Positions 7,589 through 11,923 of a stretch of 11,923 nucleotides of DNA are shown here, one piece after another. The position numbers and the translations under genes are program-made. Source of the stretch: Candidatus Roizmanbacteria bacterium (GTDB lineage: Bacteria > Patescibacteriota > Microgenomatia > UBA1406 > GWC2-37-13); contig JACPMD010000026.1 of NCBI GenBank assembly GCA_016186235.1, forward strand, positions 1 through 11,923. Direction: 5' to 3'. Position 1 is the first letter of the stretch; every line of letters begins with the position of its first letter. Under the pieces are notes generated by a model that searched no databases, was not told where the DNA came from, and was given only the letters and a program-made list of their open reading frames with translations.

Positions 7589-8019
7589 AGTTCTTTTTTA
7601 ATGAAATAGACTTTTAATTTTTTTTCCTGTGGGTTAAACTGCGCTTTCTTAGAATAGGCTGTAACGGTTATTGTATTCTCGCCTAAAGCGAGTGGAAATT
7701 CTGTAGAAAAATCTTTTTTTTCATTTTTGAAAACCAGATCTTTTATAGGCGACTGAATGGTAATTAACGATCCTGGATCTACCTTACCTTTTATCGTCAT
7801 GCTATTTTTTTCAAAAATTTGGCCGTCTTGTGGATCAGAAAGTTCTAGATTCTGGTAGTTAAAAGCGTTGACGGTCGGATTAACCCCAGTTTTAGAAATC
7901 GGAGCTATTGTCTTGGTTTTTCCCAGAAGCTGCTGCCTATTCTTTACGATAATTACAACAGCGACTAATCCGCCAAGTAGCATTCCTAAGAGAATGGCAA
8001 TGGTTGTTTCTCTTTTCAT
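7585..8019 (-). CDS. Membrane-anchored protein with one Ig-like domain (second copy)
   Basis: The product has 144 residues: a positively charged start (MKRE), one transmembrane helix at about 7-26, a flexible Lys/Thr/Pro spacer (27-56) and one Ig-like beta domain (about 57-139). The landmarks SDPQDGQIF, MTIKGKVDPG, DFSTEFPLALGENTITV and EKKLKVYF match, in order, those of the protein at 562-927. The domain type (glucodextranase-B or Big-like) is common on bacterial surfaces and usually serves for binding or spacing. No catalytic residue is evident. The ATG overlaps the nnrD stop by one base (TAATG), and its own stop overlaps the next start by four bases, so the three genes form one translationally coupled unit. 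Confidence 0.8.
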   Translation of the reverse strand: MKRETTIAILLGMLLGGLVAVVIIVKNRQQLLGKTKTIAPISKTGVNPTVNAFNYQNLELSDPQDGQIFEKNSMTIKGKVDPGSLITIQSPIKDLVFKNEKKDFSTEFPLALGENTITVTAYSKKAQFNPQEKKLKVYFIKKEL

Positions 8020-8933
8020 TAAAAAACAAGTCTTTTTACCGTATTAGGAAGATGATTAATAATATCCGAAATATTATACCAATATCCGTACGCTTTATAA
8101 AGCTCATCTGCCGTTTTTTTTAAGAAAAAGGACGCGAGTACGGCAGATTCCAATGGATCATTTCTGGCGAAAAGCGAAAGCGCCAATCCCGCAAGAACAT
8201 CGCCTGTGCCGCCTTTCGTGAGACCTTGATTGCCGCCTTCTACAAAGACTGTTGACTCTCCGTCAGAAATAATATCAACGATGGCCTTCAAAAGAATAAC
8301 ACAGCGATATTTTTTTGCGTACTCCTTAACGATTTTTCCTTTATTCTCAAGCGTAGCCTCTGAAATATTGATACCGAACACTTGTTGGAACTCCTTTTGA
8401 TGTGGGGTAAGTATTGGTCTCTCCTGGGTATTCCTCAACCACGCTCTGTCCATCATTTGTAAGGCGCCGGCATCAAAGACGAATCGTTTCTTGGGATATT
8501 TTTCGAGAAGATACTTCGTCAAATAATGGCTATATGAAGCTTCATCTTTAATCTTTAATATCTCTAAGAATGTTTCAACCTCCGCTTTTATTTTTTCATT
8601 TACTTTCCCCCGGACCATTCCAGGTCCAACGAGAATTGCATCATCTTCTTCAAGATAATGATGTAATTGTGTATGGGGAATAACAATTCCATTTCTAAAA
8701 AATTTTTTTAAAGAAAGCATAATTTCATTATTTTCTTTTGTCGAAGAGTAGTGAACAATGTCGGCAAAATGCGATGCGACTTCTGCCGCCCAGATTGAGG
8801 CCGCATGGAATAATGATGAGCCACCGATGATGAGTACCTTGCCGTTTTGTCCTTTATGAGATTTTGGTTTTGGGAGATGCAGTCTCTTTAAAAATGGTTG
8901 AATTGAATGTACATCTGAAGTTTTTACAATCAT
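8019..8933 (-). CDS. nnrD: ADP-dependent NAD(P)H-hydrate dehydratase
   Basis: This cytoplasmic repair enzyme dehydrates the damaged hydrated forms of NADH and NADPH back to the normal cofactors. The 304-residue protein is a stand-alone ribokinase-like YjeF C-terminal domain. It shows GKVLIIGGSSLFHAA (31-45), VGPGM (102-106), FDAGAL (153-158), LTPHQKEF (175-182) and the signature GGNQGLTKGGTGDVLAG (233-249) with the catalytic Asp245. The NnrE epimerase domain, fused to it in E. coli, is absent here. The ATG (8931-8933) has AGGAA five bases upstream (8942-8938), though a -10 box at 8954-8949 on this strand would start transcription at about that place. It heads the leftward cluster and is divergent from alaS with only 26 bp between the starts. 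Confidence 0.92.
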   Translation of the reverse strand: MIVKTSDVHSIQPFLKRLHLPKPKSHKGQNGKVLIIGGSSLFHAASIWAAEVASHFADIVHYSSTKENNEIMLSLKKFFRNGIVIPHTQLHHYLEEDDAILVGPGMVRGKVNEKIKAEVETFLEILKIKDEASYSHYLTKYLLEKYPKKRFVFDAGALQMMDRAWLRNTQERPILTPHQKEFQQVFGINISEATLENKGKIVKEYAKKYRCVILLKAIVDIISDGESTVFVEGGNQGLTKGGTGDVLAGLALSLFARNDPLESAVLASFFLKKTADELYKAYGYWYNISDIINHLPNTVKRLVF

Positions 8934-8951
8934 ACTATTCCTGTGTATAAT
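8923..8951 (+). promoter_or_regulatory. Sigma70-type promoter of alaS, leaderless or nearly so
   Basis: TTTACA (8923-8928), a 17-bp spacer and a perfect TATAAT (8946-8951) make a strong promoter. The -10 ends 8 nt before the alaS ATG at 8960, so transcription should begin within a base or three of the start codon. No Shine-Dalgarno sequence is possible. The -35 box lies inside codons 2 to 4 of the divergent nnrD gene. Confidence 0.75.
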
Positions 8952-8954
8952 TTT
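8949..8954 (-). promoter_or_regulatory. Minus-strand -10 box for nnrD, overlapping the alaS -10
   Basis: Read on the minus strand, bases 8954 to 8949 are TAAAAT, overlapping the plus-strand TATAAT by three bases within the near-palindrome GTGTATAATTTTACAC (8943-8958). No good -35 is seen. The expected transcript would start about 8-10 nt before the nnrD ATG, around the AGGAA sequence. Confidence 0.45.
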
Positions 8955-8959
8955 ACACT

Positions 8960-10744
8960 ATGACTCTCACTCATATTCAGCTTCGTGATCGCTTCAAAAC
9001 ATTCTGGGAAGAACGCGGGCACAGAGAAATGCCGCCAATTCCGCTCGTTCCCAAAGACGATCCAACGACGCTTTTTACCGGAAGCGGTATGCAACAGCTT
9101 GTTCCCTTTCTTCTTGGAGAGACTCATCCATTAGGGAACAGATTATACAATATTCAGCGAGGATTACGCACACAGGATATAGAAGAAGTAGGCAATAATC
9201 GCCACACCACTATTTTTGAGATGATGGGGAACTGGTCTCTTGGTGATTACTTCAAAGAAGAACAACTCGAGTGGTGTTGGGAATTTTTGACCGACATTGT
9301 TGGCTTGGCAAAAAATAAACTCTATGTTACTGTTTTTGCAGGGACAAAAACAATTCCAAAGGATACCGAGTCCTTTATGATTTGGAAAAAAATAGGCATT
9401 CCGGAAAGCAGAATTTTTCACTACGGTGCTGCTAAGAACTGGTGGTCACGGGCCGGAGAACCTGAGAATATGCCGGCAGGAGAACCAGGTGGCCCGGACA
9501 GTGAGGTATTCTACAAATTTACAAAGGTCTTCCATAGTCCTCAATTTGGCCCGAAATGCCATCCCAACTGTAATTGCGGAAGATTCTTAGAAATCTGTAA
9601 TAGCGTCTTCATGCAGTATAAAAAACAGTCTGATGGCTCATTTGTCGAACTGCCAAAGAAAAATGTCGACTTCGGCGGCGGACTTGAAAGAATCCTTGCG
9701 TCTTCCAATGATAATCCTGACGTTTTTTTGACAGATGTTTTTCTCCCAATACTGCATGAGCTCGAGAAAACTTCTGCGAAAAAATACACTGATCTCAAAA
9801 ATAAGCCTTTAATGAGAGTAATAAGCGATCACGTCAAAGCCGCAACATTTCTCATCATCGATGGAGTTATGCCTTCTAATAAAGAGAGAGGATATGTTCT
9901 GCGTCGGCTGCTTCGCCGCGCGCTCGTCAAGATGAACCGCTTGGTCGGCCAAAATGTGCAATCATCAGTTTTTGACGCAGCCATAAAATCTACACTAAGA
10001 ATCTACCATGACATCTATTTTGAAGAGGGAAAGGATTTTCGTTTAGTTCAAGAAATAGTTCAGCAAGAGGTGGGTCGTTTTGACAAAGCACTTCAGGAAG
10101 GTTTAAAACAAATTGGAAAAATTGATCGCATCGATGGGAAAAAAGCCTTTGATTTGTATCAAAACTATGGATTTCCTCTGGAATTAACAGAGGAACTATT
10201 CAGAGAAAAAGGTCAAACAATGAATCGGGACGAATTTCGTAAGGAATTTGAAAAGCATCAAAATCTTTCAAGGTCAGCGTCAGTTGGTAAATTCAAAGGA
10301 GGTCTGGTAGATCAAGGCGAACAAACAATTAAATACCACACCGCCACCCACTTACTCCATCAAGCCTTATTTGACGTTTTAGGCAATGACATTCGACAAG
10401 AAGGATCCAACATAACGAGCGAAAGACTGCGTTTTGATTTTTATTCTCCCCGAAAGCCTACTCAAGAGGAAGTAGAAAAAGTAGAAGAGCTTTTAAATAA
10501 GAATGTTTCGGAAAAATTAGCTGTTTCTTTTAAAGTGCTTCCCAAAGAAGAGGCGTACCGAATCGGCGCTCGATCTTTTTTCCGAGAAAAATATCCCGAA
10601 AAAGTAAAGGTGTATTTTATTGGATCATATTCGAAAGAATTTTGCGGGGGACCACACGTTAAGAATACCTCAGAGATTGGTCAAATTAAAATTTACAAAT
10701 TTGAAAAAATTGGCGGAAATATTTATCGTATCTACGCCAAGTAA
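8960..10744 (+). CDS. alaS: Alanyl-tRNA synthetase, compact form
   Basis: This enzyme charges tRNA-Ala with alanine and hydrolyses mischarged Ser/Gly-tRNA. The 594-residue protein is far shorter than the usual 850-900. The class II catalytic core (1-245) shows FTGSGMQQLVPFLLG (39-53), NNRHTTIFEMMGNWSLGDYF (79-98) and FGGGLERI (238-245). The usual GPCGPCSEI site reads GEPGGPDSEVFY (174-185), and a CHPNCNC insert (200-206) precedes FLEICNSVFMQY. The tRNA-recognition helices follow (to about 430, with DLYQNYGFPLELTEEL at 398-413). The editing domain starts almost at once, with HTATH (His460, His464) and CGGPH (Cys562, His566) as zinc ligands. The beta-barrel that normally precedes HTATH (about 100 residues) is missing, and the protein ends just after the editing domain, without C-Ala. 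The frame is intact, so this is a trimmed enzyme rather than a broken gene. The start is fixed by the promoter ending 8 nt upstream. Confidence 0.96.
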   Translation: MTLTHIQLRDRFKTFWEERGHREMPPIPLVPKDDPTTLFTGSGMQQLVPFLLGETHPLGNRLYNIQRGLRTQDIEEVGNNRHTTIFEMMGNWSLGDYFKEEQLEWCWEFLTDIVGLAKNKLYVTVFAGTKTIPKDTESFMIWKKIGIPESRIFHYGAAKNWWSRAGEPENMPAGEPGGPDSEVFYKFTKVFHSPQFGPKCHPNCNCGRFLEICNSVFMQYKKQSDGSFVELPKKNVDFGGGLERILASSNDNPDVFLTDVFLPILHELEKTSAKKYTDLKNKPLMRVISDHVKAATFLIIDGVMPSNKERGYVLRRLLRRALVKMNRLVGQNVQSSVFDAAIKSTLRIYHDIYFEEGKDFRLVQEIVQQEVGRFDKALQEGLKQIGKIDRIDGKKAFDLYQNYGFPLELTEELFREKGQTMNRDEFRKEFEKHQNLSRSASVGKFKGGLVDQGEQTIKYHTATHLLHQALFDVLGNDIRQEGSNITSERLRFDFYSPRKPTQEEVEKVEELLNKNVSEKLAVSFKVLPKEEAYRIGARSFFREKYPEKVKVYFIGSYSKEFCGGPHVKNTSEIGQIKIYKFEKIGGNIYRIYAK

Positions 10745-10781
10745 AAAGTACTAAATTTCTGTTGCTTCCAATAAAATCAGG

Positions 10782-10810
10782 TTGACAAAATTTCTTCACT
10801 TCTTTATAGT
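10782..10810 (+). promoter_or_regulatory. Sigma70-type promoter of the DsbA-like gene, leaderless
   Basis: A perfect TTGACA (10782-10787), a 17-bp spacer and TATAGT (10805-10810) lie in the 72-bp gap after alaS. The -10 ends 6 nt before the ATG at 10817, so the transcript should start at or next to the start codon. The bases before the ATG (TTCCCT) contain no Shine-Dalgarno sequence. No terminator for alaS is visible in the gap. Confidence 0.8.
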
Positions 10811-10816
10811 TTCCCT

Positions 10817-11659
10817 ATGGCCTTAAAAAATAAAGACATAGAATCGCTTCAGTCAGTAACTTCTCTCTTAAAAAGCATCGACGAGCGACTTGAAGAACTC
10901 AATGACAAATTCGAAACTCCCCTTCCTCCACCCCCGCAAAAAAGTTCGAATATACTCATCTTTCTTCTTATCGTTATGTCATTCTTCTCAGGTTCTTTAT
11001 TTCTTAAAGTAAGGGGATATCAATCAGGTACTCCAACAACGCAAGATGCACAAAATCCAACCACCCAAGGACAAGATCAACAAGCTGCTGTTCCGGAGAG
11101 GTCAACCGAACTCAAGATAGCAAAACCATCAACAGACGAGCATTGGAGAGGTTCTCAGGATGCACGATATGTTTGGGTAGAATATTCAGACTTAGAATGC
11201 CCATTTTGTAAACGAATTCATCCAGATATGCAAAAAATTTTAAGTGAAAATGAAGGAAAACTCGCATGGGTTTTCAGACACTTCCCCCTAACATTTCACC
11301 CCAAAGCTCAGAAATCTGCAGAGGCGGTTGAATGCGCAGCTGAACAAGGAGGAAACGAAACCTTTTGGAAGATGGTAGATGCAGTTTACGAGAAAATGCC
11401 GGACCTTGAACTCTTACAACTTCCAAGCCTCGCAACCGAAGTCGGACTAAACGAAACGACGTTTAAAGATTGTCTTGATGGGGGCAAACAGGAAAAGAAA
11501 GTAAAAGATCAACAAGCAGAAGGAACACAAGCAGGAGTTCAGGCAACGCCAACTGGAGTCATCTACGATATGCAAACTGGTAAAACTAAATTAGTCGAAG
11601 GAGCGGTTCCCTACGAAACTCTCAAAACTGAACTTGATAACTTCATGAAAGAAGGCTGA
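10817..11659 (+). CDS. Membrane-anchored DsbA-like thiol oxidoreductase
   Basis: The 280-residue protein has a short cytoplasmic N-terminal part with a heptad-like helix (about 11-32), a Pro-rich stretch, one transmembrane helix (about 45-63), a Gln/Thr/Pro-rich spacer (65-95) and a thioredoxin-fold domain of the DsbA/thioredoxin_4 type (about 97-278). The active site is CPFC (Cys128-Cys131) in YSDLECPFCKRIHPDM. The cis-proline loop is ATPTG (Pro245). A second cysteine pair, Cys173 and Cys219, could form a structural disulfide. It should introduce or exchange disulfides in exported proteins on the outer face of the membrane; the redox partner (DsbB or VKOR type) is not in the window. It has its own leaderless promoter. 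Its stop is 16 bp from the 3' end of the oppositely oriented tRNA-Glu. Confidence 0.92.
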   Translation: MALKNKDIESLQSVTSLLKSIDERLEELNDKFETPLPPPPQKSSNILIFLLIVMSFFSGSLFLKVRGYQSGTPTTQDAQNPTTQGQDQQAAVPERSTELKIAKPSTDEHWRGSQDARYVWVEYSDLECPFCKRIHPDMQKILSENEGKLAWVFRHFPLTFHPKAQKSAEAVECAAEQGGNETFWKMVDAVYEKMPDLELLQLPSLATEVGLNETTFKDCLDGGKQEKKVKDQQAEGTQAGVQATPTGVIYDMQTGKTKLVEGAVPYETLKTELDNFMKEG

Positions 11660-11675
11660 ATTTCTACTTAAAGGG

Positions 11676-11749
11676 TGACGCGTACCGGATTCGAACCGGT
11701 GATTTGCAGGTTGAGAACCTGCCGTCCTAAGCCGCTAGACCAACGCGCC
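11676..11749 (-). tRNA. tRNA-Glu (anticodon CUC)
   Basis: The minus strand folds into a full cloverleaf of 74 nt. The acceptor stem is GGCGCGU/ACGCGUC (7 bp with one G-U). The D arm GUCUAGCGGCUUAGGAC is typical of tRNA-Glu. The anticodon stem is GCAGG/CCUGC with loop UUCUCAA, giving anticodon CUC (reads GAG). The variable loop is AAAUC, and the T arm is ACCGG-UUCGAAU-CCGGU. The discriminator base is A, followed by CCC, so CCA is not encoded and must be added enzymatically. It lies tail to tail with the DsbA-like gene. Confidence 0.95.
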
Positions 11750-11751
11750 TA

Positions 11752-11780
11752 TTGACTTTTGCTTCGTAATTTAGTAGTAT
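11752..11780 (+). promoter_or_regulatory. Possible greA promoter
   Basis: TTGACT (11752-11757), a 17-bp spacer and TAGTAT (11775-11780, four of six consensus bases) point rightward to greA. Transcription would start near 11787 and give a leader of about 57 nt that holds the hairpin at 11793-11836. The -35 begins 3 bp from the tRNA 5' end, and the -10 overlaps the tRNA promoter on the other strand. Confidence 0.45.
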
Positions 11781-11787
11781 TTTAGCA
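11779..11787 (-). promoter_or_regulatory. Extended -10 promoter of tRNA-Glu
   Basis: On the minus strand, 11787 to 11779 reads TGCTAAAAT, the same nine bases as the extended -10 at 1085-1093. Transcription would begin around 11772, about 22 nt before the mature tRNA 5' end. A partial -35 (TTGTAC, 11807-11802) lies 17 bp upstream. It overlaps the plus-strand -10 for greA by two bases. Confidence 0.55.
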
Positions 11788-11792
11788 TCAAT

Positions 11793-11836
11793 CCCCTTAC
11801 AGTACAAGACGGTACAGAAAAAGGGGTTATTTTTTT
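11793..11836 (+). terminator. Hairpin with T-run in the greA leader (attenuator or terminator)
   Basis: CCCCTT (11793-11798) pairs with AAGGGG (11821-11826), and inside it GTAC (11802-11805) pairs with GTAC (11812-11815). The stem is followed by TTA and a run of seven T (11830-11836), the layout of an intrinsic terminator. It lies 7 nt before the greA ATG. It could stop transcripts from the greA promoter early, giving an RNA of about 50 nt, or it could stop dsbA transcripts that read through antisense to the tRNA. Confidence 0.6.
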
Positions 11837-11843
11837 GACAGCC

Positions 11844-11923
11844 ATGAAAACAACAAAATTGACAAAAGAAGGCCTCGACAGAATTCTAAAAGAGCTTGAG
11901 CTTTTGAAAAATAAAAAGAGGCC
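11844..11923 (+). CDS. greA: Transcription elongation factor GreA, N-terminal start only
   Basis: The first 26 codons read MKTTKLTKEGLDRILKELEL followed by LKNKKR, the hallmark N-terminus of GreA (LT-x-EG-x-x-x-L-x-x-EL-x-x-L in the first strand of the coiled coil). GreA binds the secondary channel of RNA polymerase and stimulates cleavage of backtracked RNA. The gene runs off the right end, so its acidic tip and C-terminal domain cannot be checked. No Shine-Dalgarno sequence precedes the ATG; the bases before it are T-rich and belong to the leader hairpin's T-run. Confidence 0.85.
   Translation, partial: MKTTKLTKEGLDRILKELELLKNKKR

Noticed and set aside
8930..9127. Minus-strand frame across the nnrD/alaS promoter and alaS start
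   Set aside because: It is antisense to the conserved AlaRS N-terminus and overlaps the promoter and nnrD start; no ribosome-binding site or recognisable motif.
8960..10744. alaS as a frameshifted or truncated pseudogene
   Set aside because: The missing parts fall at domain borders, all zinc and catalytic motifs are intact, and no leftover AlaRS sequence is found in the 72 bp downstream.
11835..11840. Perfect TTGACA just before the greA ATG
   Set aside because: No -10 box lies 16-18 bp downstream (11858-11863 is ATTGAC). It comes from the end of the T-run plus the leader.
1..11923. Recoded UGA (as in Gracilibacteria or SR1), CRISPR arrays, insertion sequences
   Set aside because: TGA works as a normal stop in several genes (secA at 4258, the Ig-like gene at 7585, the DsbA-like gene at 11657). 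No regularly spaced repeats or transposase motifs were seen on either strand.

Overview
This window looks like part of the compact chromosome of a Patescibacteria/CPR bacterium, most likely of the Microgenomates type (Roizmanbacteria, Woesebacteria or Gottesmanbacteria-like). This is an inference from family knowledge, not a database search. The grounds are the CPR style of the alanyl-tRNA synthetase (TGSGM and NNRHTTIFEMMGNWSLGD motifs and a CHPNCNC insert), two long tandem SecA proteins, small single-pass proteins with one Ig-like domain, very tight gene packing, moderately AT-rich DNA and the standard stop codons including TGA. No prophage, insertion sequence or CRISPR array is visible.

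Layout from left to right. (1) The 3' end of glmS runs rightward and abuts, stop to stop, a leftward gene for a membrane-anchored Ig-like protein. The first 29 bases of the window are a perfect inverted copy of part of that Ig-like gene, so the left edge is either a real inverted repeat or an assembly/amplification fold-back. (2) A small three-helix membrane protein runs rightward and again abuts, stop to stop, the end of a long leftward cluster. (3) That cluster, read from the right, is nnrD (NAD(P)HX dehydratase), a second Ig-like membrane protein, a signal-peptide protein, a 118-bp gap with a 10-bp hairpin, then two tandem secA genes joined by a 4-bp ATGA overlap. (4) Divergent from nnrD, with only 26 bp between the starts, lies alaS for a 594-residue alanyl-tRNA synthetase that lacks the beta-barrel insert and the C-terminal C-Ala domain. 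(5) A membrane-anchored DsbA-like thiol oxidoreductase follows from its own promoter. (6) A tRNA-Glu(CUC) lies on the minus strand, and the start of greA closes the window.

The shared theme is protein export and the cell surface. Two SecA motors, two membrane-anchored Ig-like proteins, a secreted small protein and an extracytoplasmic thioredoxin-fold protein lie close together, mixed with housekeeping genes (glmS for cell-wall amino sugars, nnrD for cofactor repair, alaS, tRNA-Glu, greA).

The regulatory DNA is compact. Three genes have sigma70-type -10 boxes that end only 6 to 8 nt before the ATG and have no Shine-Dalgarno sequence, which predicts leaderless or nearly leaderless mRNAs. Three divergent gaps have -10 boxes overlapping on opposite strands. 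Two of these share the core TATAATTTTA inside a short palindrome. The greA leader carries a hairpin followed by seven T, reminiscent of the E. coli greA leader that produces the short GraL transcripts. I see no wholly new multi-gene system. The most unusual items are the tandem SecA pair, the doubly trimmed AlaRS and the promoter architecture.
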